A DNA stretch of 64,000 bases from Melitaea cinxia. Lineage: Eukaryota > Arthropoda > Insecta > Lepidoptera > Nymphalidae. The translations under genes and the position numbers were made by a program. Positions 1-12,945 of this stretch are shown one piece after another. Each line of letters begins with the position of its first letter. The stretch's first letter is position 1. The notes under the pieces are model-generated. The model was not told where the DNA came from. It made no database searches and worked only from the letters and a program-made list of their open reading frames with translations. The DNA lies in contig NC_059400.1 of NCBI RefSeq assembly GCF_905220565.1, positions 10,624,159-10,688,158 of the forward strand. Direction: 5' to 3'.

Positions 1-94
1 ATTTGTTTGTATAGATGACGCGACTTACTATTACCGTTACCGATAATTTTACTAGTGCAGTAACTTACAAACTTGAAATTGATTAACATTTATT

Positions 95-700
95 TTGTGT
101 TATATACTTAAAATTTAACAGAGATTTTTATTAGTTAGTTTTGTCCATCAAGGATGGATTTTGTGGGAGGTCAGCACTAAAGAGACACTCGAACATTTTT
201 ATAAAATACAATATTTTTTTTTACTAAACCTTGAAATTTGGCAGAAAGCTAGTTAATAGTTAGTAGACAACCCCTAAGAACAGATATCGCCACTAGGATC
301 GCATTAAATAGGTCTAAAGGCTCTTTTAAGTTTTTACAATAGTTCTTTAAGTTTTTTGCTGTTGTCCTTAAGTTTTTTGTGCTATGAACTTAAAATTTAC
401 AAGAGAGGTAGTTAATAGTTAGTGAACGTCTCCTAAGAATGGATTTTGGGACAGAGCCGCACTAAAGAGATCTAAGGGCTCTAGAACATTTGCATAAAAT
501 ACTAAATTTTTTGTGTTACGAGTATAAGCTTTAAAATTGGCGGCGAGATAGTTAATAGTTAGTAAACGTTTACTAAGACGAATTTCTACTATTACGAATT
601 TTGCGAAAGAGTCACATAAGGAGGTCTAAGGGCTTTTTATTAATGTTCTTAAAATTTTGTGCTTATAACATGAAAATTGATACAGACGAAGTTTACAAGT
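95..700. repeat. decayed tandem repeat, about 140 bp unit, four or more copies
   Basis: The words TTAATAGTTAGT (or TTAGTTAG), CTAAGAA-GGATTTTG, GCACTAAAGAGA and GTCTAAGGGCT recur in the same order; anchor words start near 131, 251, 411 and 551 (spacing 120, 160, 140). Each unit opens TTTTGTG-TAT-AACTTAAAATT. No coding. Its left end is near the window edge, so it may be longer. Confidence 0.65.
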
Positions 701-2844
701 AAACTGCCGACAAGAACGGTTTTTTGTGAAAGGATTGATATGGTTTAAGGTAATTCTTTGAAAGTTTGTATAACAAGTACGTGTTTTTTTTTTTTCAATT
801 AGAAGCATGAAACTATTTTTGAACGTATTTCATACGCTTGATACGTATTTCAGAATTTGTGGACAATCTACCCTTAAAAGGAAGCTTAAATGAAAAATTA
901 GTCATTTTCGAAGCTGGGCACGCCAATTTTTAATTCTGAAAACTGACTGAAAATAAGTAAACCTGCTTCTGTGGAAATTTCGACCTTAAATAGGCAATAT
1001 TGGAAATGAAATTTGTATGAAAGTCCGTCACTTCTGGAATTAGAAGCTTGTAACTTTTTACTTACGCTTTTGATCACAAATAAATGAATATGAGTTACAA
1101 CATTTTTGAAAGTGAGGAAAAATAACTTACATCAAAATATTTGACATTTTATGTTGCGTCTTATATTTGCATAAACCTTTATTTCTGGCTTGCTTCTGTA
1201 ATTGTAAATATTATTTTTACTTTCATATTTAGATCCGGTTAAGTATTGATTAAAAATAAATAAATAATTGGTCTAATCCTAATTTAATTTTTACGCTGAG
1301 GCGATATTGAGGTATATCTTAAATATTTTCCTGTGATATCGGGAGTAAATAATTTTCAGAAGCATGAAGTTTTACGTTTAGGCTTTTGATTGCATATATC
1401 AAAAATAAATATTCTAGCGTTTGCGGAAATTCTATATGGGAAAATAAGAGTTTAGTTCGTATTGCTGAAATTACTGACTGTCGTTTTATACAAAAAGGTC
1501 ATAAATATAATTAATGATGATACACTATTTTAGCCTCTCTTTCAGTTTCTAAGCGAGCGAAGTCGCTGGCAACTGCTTGTTATTTATAAAATGACACAAC
1601 GAGATAATGATAATAAACTTTCATATCGTCTTAGGCGCCACAAACGTGGGGTATGATGACTGGTCCAATGAGTCGATTGTTATATGACGAGAATATATAA
1701 GGTAGGGCGGGGGCCGGGTCACGAATTTTACGTACGACTACGGGTACTCTCGACCCCAACAGCAGTTATGTGTGCCACGGATGTATGTAGGTTAACATCG
1801 GACGCGCTCGATACGCCACCGCTGTTGTCGATGTCGACCACCTAACCTAGATCAGGGTACAGAGAGATCGCTTATGAAATCTGGCGCACACTAACTATAT
1901 AAATGACACAGAATTTAACGTGCCCATATTCTGTCTCATACGAGCATCAAAGGCTTATTATATATACGTTTTGTTAAATATCATGTGTCGCTAGTTAGTA
2001 TTACTAAATTATTAAATAAAGTTCCATAGCGAAATAAATTTTAGATTTTTTTTTAATTATCATCCGATTTGTTTTAATGTATCATTACACAGGCAAGATA
2101 GAATGGCGAATATAAAATGAATGCTCTAGTAAATTGTGTCACGGTCTGACCGTGTATAAATTTCGACAGTTGCGGCCTCGCCTAAACCTTAAAATTATTA
2201 TTTTTTAGTCCTAACAACTTTTTTTCATATTATACTTATAATTAGATAATACGCCCTATTTTTATGGATCAACTGGCTGTACTCTGCGCGCGTTGCTACG
2301 CTTTTTTTTTGGTCGCACCAACTCGGAAACTTTTGTGGGCTCATGCACAACACTTTGCTGAAGATCATAACATGATCAAATGCATAGCTTACGGTTCTAT
2401 AAAGGAAATACACACAAACATTCATTTTTATAAATATAGATTATTGTATTACAATTGCTACTTGTATGCTTTATTGTTACGATACTCATAACAAATTATA
2501 CCAGTTAGTATTCAAGTAAAGTTAGTATTCAAATATATACCTCATTTTATAACGTTACTACAATTATTTGTCCCCATGCTTATCAAATGATTAAAACTTG
2601 CAACTTCTAGTTATAACATTCATTTTAACACACGAATCTCGACACAATTGCATTAACAGTTCGCAGTAAAGTGTCTTTGCAAATTGCTTTATAGTTTAAA
2701 TAAGGCGTTTTAAAATCAATAGACTAAAAGAATTTAAATCCAAATAAAAAGAAAAAAATACCTTTCATGGTAAACTTTCATATTTTCTATTAGATTATTA
2801 TATTTTATTTGAAAATTTAGTATGTATATACAAAATAAGATTAC
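701..2844. other. intergenic, no gene seen
   Basis: AT-rich. A loose repeat of AGAAGCxTGAA-ACTTTT text near 800, 1039 and 1360 may be another decayed array. 1630-1860 is more GC-rich but shows no recognisable protein or RNA. Confidence 0.5.
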
Positions 2845-2970
2845 TCAACGTTACTCATAGTAAGGAATATATCCGCAAACCCGAATTTAAGCAGCGCGGT
2901 GTATTAAGCTCTGATCCTTCTCCTACATGGCGAAAGAGGCCTATGCCCAGTTTACAGGCTTAAGCGATAC
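2845..2970 (+). repeat. LINE 3' tail (GGCCTATGCCCAG family)
   Basis: Contains TTACTCATAGTAAGGAATAT and AGAGGCCTATGCCCAG, a very common lepidopteran LINE 3' end. The same text is at 50540-50672. Confidence 0.65.
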
Positions 2971-5427
2971 AAAATAAGTAGACCTACTTAATATATAACA
3001 AAATATAAGTACCTATACCATTTTGAAAAATAATCTTTGTGTAAAAATCGTTTTCGTATTTTCTAGATAATTAGATTCGTAATAAAAGTAATATTTTGTA
3101 ACGTATCAACGCTTAATATGTACTCGTAGATATAGAAAGGTTGAGAACTTGAATAGATAGTGTTAGATATAAATTGTCATCAAATCGCGTTACGTCACTA
3201 CTTAACAAATATCAATTGATTATAAATTTATAACTTCAAGTTTTGGAGGTAAAGGATACGTTAGAAACGGAATGCGTCCAGCCACCGTTCTCCGTGCAGC
3301 TGGTCCGCTTTTATCTCGCTACGGCCAATTGTGCGAGCCGATTTCAAAACGAAAGTACCTACCGCGCATCTAGGACGGTGAACGTATTTCTCGTTGAAAT
3401 CTCTTGCAATTTATAAGCCATCCAATACTTTTGAATACTCAATAACTTGTAAAATCGACTCTAATGATCTCCATTGCTGTTTTTCTTAAGCCGATATTAA
3501 AAGAAAAATGAAACGTTACGTCCATATTCACTCAACATTTTATCGTTGTAACATTTTTGTACTGTAGAATTACAGATTCAAGGAAGTTTTTCTAGCGTAA
3601 GCTTTTGAAGTGGTTACAAAGTAAAAGAAGGTCAGATAACAATATCAGAATCATTAAACGTTGAATACGAGGATTTTATACAAAAATGATTTTATTATAT
3701 TCTGGGGTATTTTAGCAAATATAATATAATTATGTATACCTATTAATTTTCTGCGATATGTTTTTATTTGCTACTCATACTTAGCTCTTTGTAACTATAA
3801 GATATATCTAAAACAAATTACAGCTTAAAATTCTAGACCGATTATGAAATGATCTTGGAAACAGTAGTGTATAAAAGTTTTATAACTTTGACGGCGCTCA
3901 ATCTGTAAATAGCCCTTCGGCTTAGAATGACACTGTGATTTCACTTTGAAACTTTTATACATAAAGATACACATAGGATTAAATTATAACAATAATTATG
4001 TAATAGACGTAATAAAAATTACCAATTTACCTTTTGCATGTCTAACTCGTTACACTTGCCATGTACCAAAGTTATAGTTAAAAGGATTATTGTTATATTA
4101 TGTTTTCATGTTAATTTTTATTTTTATATCTATTTGTACTACACAAGTATACATCAAGTAAATAGGGTCTTATGATAAGTTTGTTGTACTCTTTAATTCA
4201 GAATAGGTACGTTTTATTGACAATGTGTGTAAATTAATATGTTATATTTATAGCCATATATAATAATATAATAATTTAAAGCCATAATATATTTGTGCCC
4301 CTGTGATAAGTGATATAAATCGAGTCCCTTTTTGTGATGTGATCATGGGAATTATCATAAAAAATAACGTTTTTTTTTTTTACGGTAATGGGTATTGTCT
4401 GAAGTGATATAACTGAAAAAGTTTGTAAATTTTTGGCAAGTTGTATCACTTTGCCAGTAATCAATTACTATAAGTATTCAACACTATTTTTCGTGCTTTG
4501 TAATTTAAATGCAGCTGTGTAGGCATATGTATTTCACATTAAGTTTTTGTGAATAATAATGTAACTAGAGATAGGTATATACCTATTTAGCCCTTGAACC
4601 TAAAACTTTCGTAAACTGGTAAAATTTAGGTATATTGTGTGAATAGACGAGTGATAACAAAAAATAACAAGTATCTAAAGGCACTTTATTTTTTTTATTT
4701 TTTATTTTTTGAGGAATATTGCGCTAGGATCATTCTACAGTTTACACAAAGAAAAATTATAGATGTAAAGTAATTTATTTGTACAAGTATCATTTATTAA
4801 ATAATTTTAGAACTTAATAAATGAGAAAAAAAATACAACTCCAAAGTTTTCTTCGTAAATTACTTTGAAAATTATATATTTACCAAAAAACTAAAATATA
4901 TATTGAAAGAGAATGTTTTACTCTACAAAAGAAGATTCTCCTGTTAAACCTAATCCCACTTAGTTCACGAACAAGAATTTTAACCTGTAAAATGATGATT
5001 ATCTACTTGTATCATTTGTCACCGGAGTCCAAGATATGTATATACTTTAACGTTAGTTTCTTTTTAAAGCTATTAATATTTCCTCAATGCACCATCGTTA
5101 TTTCTTATTTAGTTCTTGCATACACAGATACCGTGAAGCGGTGAAGTATACCATGTTAGCGGAGGCGCACGTTGCTAGCGCAGGCCGCGATGGCGAACGG
5201 TTATTATATCACCAGAGATATCGTAACTTTTGCCCACTTTGCCACTAGAAAGTACACTAGTCACTCGCTTTTCTGATAGTATTTATTGCTTAGGAAACTT
5301 AGTCGAGCATTGCTTTTCAATTTAAATCTATTCGGCATGAAACAACTTTCCCGATGCTAATTGCTATTTACTTTCTAAAGTAGTTTGATACTTTGATAAA
5401 ACACAAAACCCTTAATATTATTATAAA
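2971..5427. other. intergenic, no gene seen
   Basis: AT-rich, no long open frame. 3260-3380 and 5130-5230 are somewhat GC-richer and not recognised. Confidence 0.5.
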
Positions 5428-6205
5428 TCTATATATAATAAAAAGAATGTTGCTAAGCGCATAACTCGAGAATGGCTCGACCGATTCGGCTAATTTATTT
5501 TTTTAACCGACTTCAAAAAAAGGAGGAGGTTCTCAATTCGACTGTATTTTTTTTTTTTTTTTTTTTTTATGTATGTTACATCAGAATTTTTGACCGGGTG
5601 GACCGATTTCGACAAATTTTGTTTTAATCGAAAGGTGGTGTGTGCCAATTGGTCCCATTTAAATTTATTTGAGATCTAACAACTACTTTTCGAGTTATAT
5701 CTAATAATGCGTTTTTACTTGACGCTTTTTTCGTCGACCTACGTTGTATTATACCGCATAACTTTCTACTGGATGTACCGATTTTGATAATTCTTTTTTT
5801 GTCGGAAAGGGGATATCCCTAGTTTAGTACCGTGATAAGGAAACCAGGATCTGATGATGGGATCCCAGAGAAATCGAGGGAAACTCTCGAAAATCCGTAA
5901 TAACTTTTTACTGGGTGTACCGACTTTAATAATTTTTAATTTAATCGAAAGCTGATGTTTATCATGTGGTCACATATAAATTTTATCGATATCTGATAAC
6001 TACTTTTTGAGTAATCTTTGATAACGCGTAGTTGCTTGACTATTTTTTCGTCGATCTACGTTGTATTACTTGTCGATGTAATTGAAGTCGGTTTTTTTTT
6101 CGTTTGCGAGCAAACACAATTATTGTATTTTCGGAAGGTTTTTATACTAAAAAATTTACTATTATTATTAACCTTTGACAAAACGAAGTCTGTTCGGGCA
6201 GCAAG
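5428..6205 (+). mobile_element. short Helitron, split by a second repeat
   Basis: Begins A|TCTATATATAATAAAA and holds the family segment GCTAAGCGCATAACTCGAGA. The second half ends near ACGAAGTCTGTTCGGGCAGC and CAAG|T at 6205. An AACCGACTTC-family repeat (5505-6123) is inserted in the middle, so the Helitron proper is only about 160 bp. Relatives are at 41183 and 63226. Confidence 0.6.
5505..6123 (+). repeat. AACCGACTTC-family repeat, full copy
   Basis: Starts AACCGACTTCAAAAAAAGG and ends TTGAAGTCGGTTTTTT then the palindrome GTTTGCGAGCAAAC. It contains two diverged halves, each with CGACCTACGTTGTATTA-like text. Non-coding. Nested in a Helitron. Other copies: 7541, 11993, 27845, 33445, 35293, 39684, 63128. 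Confidence 0.75.
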
Positions 6206-7033
6206 TTTTAAATAAATTCATAATTTTATAATCTTATATCAAACAACAGAACATTATTGTGCAACATTTAATTGCTTCTTACTATTGATATTCTTCTAAT
6301 TATGGTTTTTGCATTTAATAAACATTTACTTACAATCTTGTGACGTTTACTTAATGAGAATTTGTGATATACAAGTGTAATCTACCTCAGTGTGAGTTGT
6401 TTCAACCTACTTCTTGAATGCCGTCGTTGTATAAAGAAAATCGGACCTTATATAATGGGATCTTAAAGACAAAATCGTTATTTAAATCACTAACGTTCTG
6501 AATCCGACAATTAGGAACCGCTATTAATTTGCCAGACAATAATGAACTGTATGTTTACGAGACAAAGTATAAAGTAATCTGAGAATAATTATTTGAATAG
6601 TGTACATGTTCCATTCAACCATGAACTGCTTCGAGGAGCGTCCTGCGTAGCTAAGACCTCAATTTTTTAACCTCTCTCACTTATTGGTTAATCAGTGACA
6701 TTTAATATTACTATAATAATCGGGAGTAACACGTATCTAAAGTTTCCATGCGAAATAATTACCTGTAACAATACACTAAGGATGATTGCTGCAAGACGGA
6801 TTAGATTACAATTAATTTAAAATTGTGTGTGTTATATAGAAGCTTACGTCAAGAATTTAGTAATAAATTACACGTACTGTGCGGTTTTACCCGACTTGAA
6901 TTGTAGTACGGATCTGATTGTTTTACTTTTTTTAGCACAGTTGTCGTCAGCAGAGTCGCAGCGTCATGTTATATAGCCTATGTTATTTCTGGATAATGTA
7001 ACTTTGTATAGTGTTAAAATATTATGGTATCTT

Positions 7034-7290
7034 TAACTGAACTCAAAAAAAGAAGGAGGTTCTCAATTCGACACTGTTTGTTAAGTCTGTTATTTCAATT
7101 TTCTTTTCTGGTTGCACCGATTTTGATGATTCTTTCTTTATTCGAAAGCCAGTGCTTGTCATGTGGTCCCATTAAAATAATTAAGTAACTTATTTGTGAG
7201 TAATCTGACAAGAACATTTTGAGTTTTTATAACCCCATGTTGTATTAGTTTTCGATGTAAGGTGAATTTTTTTTGCGCTTACATTGCAAA
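7034..7290 (+). repeat. AACCGACTTC-family repeat, decayed short copy
   Basis: Keeps AAGGAGGTTCTCAATTCGAC, CGATTTTGATGATTCTTTC and ATGTTGTATTAGTTTTCGATG, but lacks the middle of the family. Confidence 0.6.
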
Positions 7291-7540
7291 TATTTATTTT
7301 ATATTTACTCGTAATATCAGCATTGAACCTGTGGGAAGCCGGAGCGGATCGCTAGTAATTAGGTATATATTTTTAACTTAACATTTCTATCTTACGTTTA
7401 TGCTCAATAACAACAAATCGGTCGTAGTTATGAGACGTATTAACTTGGTACATATACTTACATAAATATTTACTTTACTTACTACTCAATTTGATATTAT
7501 TCTAAAAATACGTTTGGTGACATGACCCTTGCATATTTTT

Positions 7541-8106
7541 AACCGACTTCTAAAAAAGGAGGAGGTTCTCAATTCGACTGTATTTTTTTTTTATGTATGT
7601 TACTTCAGAACTTTTGACTGGGTGGAGCGATTTCGACAAATTTTCTTTTAATCGAAAGGTAGTGTGTGTCAATTGGTCCCATTTAAATTTATTTGAGATC
7701 TAACAACTACTTTTCGAGTTATATCTAATAATGCGTTTTTACTTGACGCTTTTTTCGTCGACCTACGTTGTATTATACCGCATAATTTTCTACTGGATGT
7801 ACCGATTTTGACAATTCTTTTTTTGTTGGAAAGGGGATATCCTTAGTTTGGTACCATGATAAGGAAACCAGGATCTGATGATGGGATCCCAGAGAAATCG
7901 AGGGAAACTCTCGAAAATTCGCAATAATCAAAAGCTGATGTTTATCATGTGGTCACATATAAATTTCATCAAGATCAGATAACTACTTTTTGAGTAATCT
8001 TTGATAACGCGTAGTTCCTTGACTATTTTTTCGTCGATCTACGTTGTATTACTCGTCGATGTAATTGAAGTCGGTTTTTTTTCGTTTGCGAGCAAACACA
8101 ATTATT
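7541..8106 (+). repeat. AACCGACTTC-family repeat, full copy
   Basis: Nearly the same as the copy at 5505, with a small deletion after the AATCGAGGGAAACTCTCGA segment. Ends in the GTTTGCGAGCAAAC palindrome at 8089-8102. Confidence 0.75.
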
Positions 8107-8579
8107 TGTAAAATAGTCGTCGACTTGGCTGATGACATTTTAATTAATTATGATTTCTAATATATGAATTAAACCGACTATGAGAATTTAATGTAATGGG
8201 GAAATACATAATGGGAGAAAAGAAAAAAATAATATATAGAATTGGTATATAAAAATGAAATGGTCGCGGTTAATCCGTTTATTTTGTTATACTCTATTTC
8301 GCATTTAATTTATTTAAATATTTTAATTTTTATTGTAAAATTGAAATCACACAGTCACATCTTAATATCTGTATACAGTAACAGTTAAAATAGATTTATT
8401 TTTGTTTCAGGCTTCCTAACAAGAGACTGTAAATAGCTACAAAACTGTAAGTATAAGGTCACAGCAATATTCACGTCATGACTGTGTTGTTTATTCCTTG
8501 TCAATAGACAGCAGAAACAGATAATATGTCGAGCCTCTCGCATTGTGTAAGCACAGTGTAAAGTGGACCGCGTCATTGC

Positions 8580-9020
8580 CTAATCGGATGCATCTCGTTT
8601 CGTGTTGCGGCGCGTGAGAGTCGAATTTCCCAATAGTAGAAAGGAGAAGGAGAGAACTTAACGCGGTTTCCCAATAGAAAGTCCTCCGGTGCAGGAAGCG
8701 GAGTGCAGCACACGTGCACCGCCCTCTGCTCGGAGGGGCGCCGGCCGATGCACTTTCATGCCGGTGACGTCACATGGTGCCTTTCGTCAGCGTCACGACG
8801 CGCTCTGCAAGAGCTGTTACGCAATCAATGCGCACCTCTCAACTTTCCAATTTCGACAACGCGCTATTGTGTAGCGCTTTCAAATTTTACTTCACCTTCT
8901 CCCGCTTTTAGGCACTTTCTTAGCGTTTCTCTACTCGCTGAAAAATGTTCTGAATTCTGCGCGAGCGCAATAACCGTGATGCACTTTCACTGCAGTGCTC
9001 CGCTTTTTTTAATAATGACG
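8580..9020. promoter_or_regulatory. GC-rich island with CRE palindrome
   Basis: A CpG-rich patch in AT-rich DNA with a perfect TGACGTCA at 8765-8772, two TTTCCCAATAG words (8627, 8668) and two GATGCACTTTCA words (8748, 8979). Short open frames here overlap each other and look like composition effects. It may be a distant enhancer or an unannotated promoter. Confidence 0.35.
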
Positions 9021-9219
9021 GAAATCAGCGATTAGCTAATAGGAGGACTACATATTTGAATGAATATTAAGTACGTGTAATACTTTAAAATTTCATAAAA
9101 TCAATAAGTTGTTTACTTTCATAGTTCTTATATACTTGTTGTTTTAACGGACGTGTTTGAAAGCAGTATGAATTTAAAATATTAAGAGGAAAGGGTACCG
9201 GGTCTTTCTCCATACAAAC

Positions 9220-9529
9220 GTAGTCGACTGTTTTCTCCCTGGATAATGACACTAGATCAAATATTTTTGTGACATAGAACTCTTTGCTGCTATGACCATG
9301 CCCCTATGTTTTGATTTTTTTCATATTCTTATTATCATAGGAATTAGGAGACTTCAAAAACTCGAAATATTGCATAATTTTTTGTACATTTTCAGACACT
9401 CATTAAAAAAAATATATGCATATTTTCAAAAAAATGAAAACATAGGGGCATAGCCGAAGTCTTCTTTTATTTTCTAAAAAAAAAATTTTTAAAAAATTGC
9501 CATGTTTTGAGGAGAAAACAGTCGACTAC
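9220..9529. repeat. foldback with two nested inverted repeats
   Basis: Outer arms GTAGTCGACTGTTTTCTCC (9220-9238) and its exact complement (9511-9529); inner arms ATGCCCCTATGTTTT (9298-9312) and complement (9437-9451). Both pairs are centred near 9375, giving a long imperfect hairpin. MITE-like, non-coding. Confidence 0.75.
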
Positions 9530-9530
9530 G

Positions 9531-11750
9531 AAACACTGTTTTGGTCAAAAATTATATACCTAAAACGGTCTGAGCTGCAGTTGTCCCTTTCTTGCTTTTT
9601 GGGGGATAGGTCTGGGGGAGGGAAGGGTCAAAGCAATACGTATATACGCCAGCGAAGTGATGCCTCATAGTCGACAATTATATCGATACACTAGTGATGT
9701 TATTTTTAGTCGATATTTTCTAAAATTCGTATTAACAAAATTAAATAATTTCTCTTTTCATAACTACAATAAAACCGTATTTGTATATGCGGTTTTTATT
9801 GTAACACTGTGCAAACCTGGGCTAACGAAGGGTTTCGCTAACAATAACAATGATAATTATGGTAAATAACTGTGTTGTTTGTTTTTGGTATCAAAAGGGC
9901 TCAATACAAGGATTTCAAAAAAGTATATTATGATTATTATTACCGTAATACTAATAAAAAATACAATAAGAAAGTTTAAAAAATTAGGACTGCTCTTTCC
10001 CATGCCTATGCCAAGCAAGCTGCGAGCCGCGCTTCTTCCTCCTAGGCGAAAAACAACTTCGGGGTTTACTCTTTCCAATATATTTTTTTATCAATTTCGG
10101 AATACTTTGTAAAAAGCTATGCATGGTCAAACATAAATAAATATAGGTACGTAGCGACTTTAGAACCTCCTCTGTTTTTTTCATCGGTAAAAAATTGCTT
10201 AGTTGTTTTCTTGACATTACTGAGGAGCAGATTATTAAATTTGGTCGAATCTATGTACCTATGCGATTCGTATTTGGACTTCGCAAATAGAATCATATTT
10301 CTGAATTGCGTAAAAAACTCAAGTGGCCCCACTAGCGTAGCATTCCTTGGAACCCCGGGAACCTTGGGACCCTGTATCAAAATTAGTGGGGGGGCAGGCA
10401 AATGATGGGTAAAGATTTCTCACAAAAAATGCTTGCATTGAATTAAAATAAATGTTTATTGATTATAAGTTATAACTTCCTCCTAGAATAGACAATAGTG
10501 AGTGTAGTCTGCTGTAGCTGTTCCTCTTCCATCGAAATCCTTAGGTAATTTTTTATCAGTTTTAGTTTTGAAAAACATCAAGTTAATACCTCCGGAAAAT
10601 TGGATGCAAGGCTATTGAATTTTATCAGTAATAATTCCATGAGTTCTTTAATGGAATGAATGTTTTGAATTTCGGATTTTAAGCTAATTTAAAGAGCTTG
10701 TAGTTCCAAGCTGGAGAGTTATTAGCCTTGACCTGCAGCAATAGATGCGGGGGATCGTTCGCTTCAGCCTGTGAGGCCAATACTATTAGTGAATTCCTAT
10801 GAATCTTCCGCATCTATATGGGGGATTCACAGGCGCATAACCTGAAGAAGAGATTCAACGCTGCCTCTAGGTCTTACAGGTAGTAAATCGCTAGGGCAAA
10901 GTTCAAACACAGCAGAATTGGCGAGAGACTATTGGGCTTCCCAAATGGAACCCATGCCTTTTGTTTCTTACAAAAGCTGTCGAAGGTAACTTTTTTTAGT
11001 CTACACTTCCATCATTGCGCGAACCTGAAGGCTTTCTGGCATATTATGCGAAAAAGTAAGCGAAATTCTTTGCACTCTTTTTGCGTCGAATTCAACTCTT
11101 GACGATGAGGGAAAAGCACCACCGAGCATTCCACGGTGCGAACACGCGATGCGTAATGTGCACTATGAGCAGTGTCGTTTGTCGTGTTCTGCATTATTTC
11201 GATGTCAAGAAGTCTAGTGGTGCTAATTGTATCCACCAGTGGTTTGCAACCAATGTGCGAGCTTCGTGCGCAATGTTTCCGCGTACATTCAAAGTGTGGA
11301 ATTACCTTGCTAAAATTTGGGGGTTTTAAAGCGTCTAGTGTCTACATCTTTTCTCTAAAGGCCATGGGCGACGGTAGCCGTTATAAATCAGATGGCTTCG
11401 TCTGCTTGTGTGCCCCATTCTTATATAAAAAAGATTAATTCATTGTTCATAATGATTAACTGAATCCCGAAATAAACGGTACAGAATGTTATCAACAATT
11501 GGGCGCACGCTTGACTCGGATAAAAGGGGACTGCTTTTCAGACTTCAGTCATTTCTGAAGTTAAAACTCTATAGGTATGTATGACAGTTTTTTTATTCTT
11601 TTTTCCAGGAAGCACAAGATTAAGTGACATTGTGGATAGCATTTTACTAATTTTTGCTTACACACCTTAGGGGCCCTGTAAATAGGGGGCCCCGTATCAT
11701 TGATACGGCTGATACGGCAGTAGTTACGCCCTGAGTGGCACCCAATTCCC
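9531..11750. other. unrecognised repeat-like sequence
   Basis: Short overlapping frames on both strands (9657-10405, 11012-11438) give no recognisable domain. Mixed composition and scraps such as GGCCCCACTAG suggest old mobile-element debris. Confidence 0.4.
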
Positions 11751-11792
11751 TACTTCGGGAATACGTATATTCTCAACTTACTTTACTCTATT

Positions 11793-11975
11793 CTTTTTAA
11801 CCCTGTTGTACCTGCTTATCTAAAACGACGATTTAAGTTTCTTAGTGATTCCAATGAACGCAGTTTTCGTTCTGAGGAAAGCTTACTTCTTGAATTTCCC
11901 TCTCACTCCTCTTTCGTTTATACTAAATCTTTCACTGTTCAAGCTTGTCGACTTAGGAATTCTATAGACGTGTAA
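11793..11975 (+). pseudogene. C-terminal fragment of a LINE reverse transcriptase protein
   Basis: The open stretch ends VYTKSFTVQACRLRNSIDV then TAA, with NPVVPAYLKRRFKFL upstream. The pattern 'SFTVQACRLWNSLP' near the C-terminus is typical of insect non-LTR retrotransposon ORF2 proteins; here Trp is Arg and the end is shortened. It is directly followed by an AACCGACTTC-family repeat at 11993. Clade not resolved. Confidence 0.55.
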
Positions 11976-11992
11976 AATCGGTTTCTATTTTT

Positions 11993-12515
11993 AACCCACT
12001 TCCAAAAAAGGAGGAAGCTCTCAATTTAACTGTATTTTTTATGTATGTTACTTCAGAACTTTTGACTGAGTGGACCGATTTCTACAATTTTTTTTTTAAT
12101 CGAAAGGTGGTGTGTGTCATTTGGTCTCACTTGAGTTTATTTGAGATCTAACAACAACTTTTCGAGTAATATAAATAATACGTTTTTACTTGACTATTTT
12201 CGTCGACCTACGTTGTATTATACCGCATAACTTTTTACTAGGTGTACCGATTTTGATGATTTTTAATTTAATCGAAAGCTGATGTTTATCGTGTAGTCAT
12301 ATTTAAATTTCATTGAGATCTGATAACAAATTTTTGAGTAATCTTTAATAACGCGTATTTACTTGACTATATTTTCGTCTACCTTTGTTATATTACATGT
12401 CGGTGTAATTGAAGTCGGCTTTTTTTCCTTTACGTACAAGTCGAACTCGGTCACACAAAAAAAAAAAGAAAAATACAGTCGAATTAAGAACCTCCTCCTT
12501 TTTTGGAAGTCGGTT
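11993..12515 (+). repeat. AACCGACTTC-family repeat with long inverted ends
   Basis: The left end reads AACCCACTTCCAAAAAAGG and the right end is its inverted form (CCTTTTTTGGAAGTCGGTT, ending 12515); the match, counting a few differences, spans about 38 bp. Unlike the standard copies, it has lost the GCGAGCAAAC terminus. Confidence 0.68.
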
Positions 12516-12648
12516 AAAAATCAATCTAATACGTATTATTATTTTCTGTTGGTGTTCAATAAAGTGTATTGTTATGTTATGTCATGTTAATCAACCACTC
12601 TTTAAAAAAATTCAATCGATTACGTAATTTGCCTAACTAAAAAAAAAC

Positions 12649-12945
12649 ATAACTGAGGTAGGGCACAGCAGGAATTTCTTGCTCAAAATATGGAGCAGCC
12701 CGACTGGGGTAGTACCTCGACCTTACAGAAGATGACAGCAAAATAATACTGTTTTCAAGCAGTATTGTGTTCCTGTTGGTGAGTAAGGTGACCAGAGCTC
12801 CTGGGGGGATTGGGGATTGGGTCGGCAACGCGCTTGCGATGCTTCTGGTGTTGCAGGCGTCTATAAGCTACGGTAATCGCTTACCATCAGGTGAGCCGTA
12901 CGCTTGTTTGCCGACCTAGACACAAAAAAAAAAAAAAAACATAAA
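12649..12945 (+). repeat. poly(A)-tailed retroposon tail
   Basis: Contains GGTAGTACCTCGACCTTACA and GTACGCTTGTTTGCCGACCT and ends in an A17 run, so it is a 3' retroposon end on the + strand. Copies recur at 47042 (minus), 57536 and 59049 (minus). Confidence 0.7.

Noticed and set aside
8689..9035. Overlapping 61- and 110-codon ORFs on the + strand
   Set aside because: They lie in different frames in a GC-rich island, show no domain and no splice support.
9857..10405. Four overlapping ORFs of 64-94 codons on both strands
   Set aside because: Mutually overlapping, no recognisable motif; probably repeat debris.
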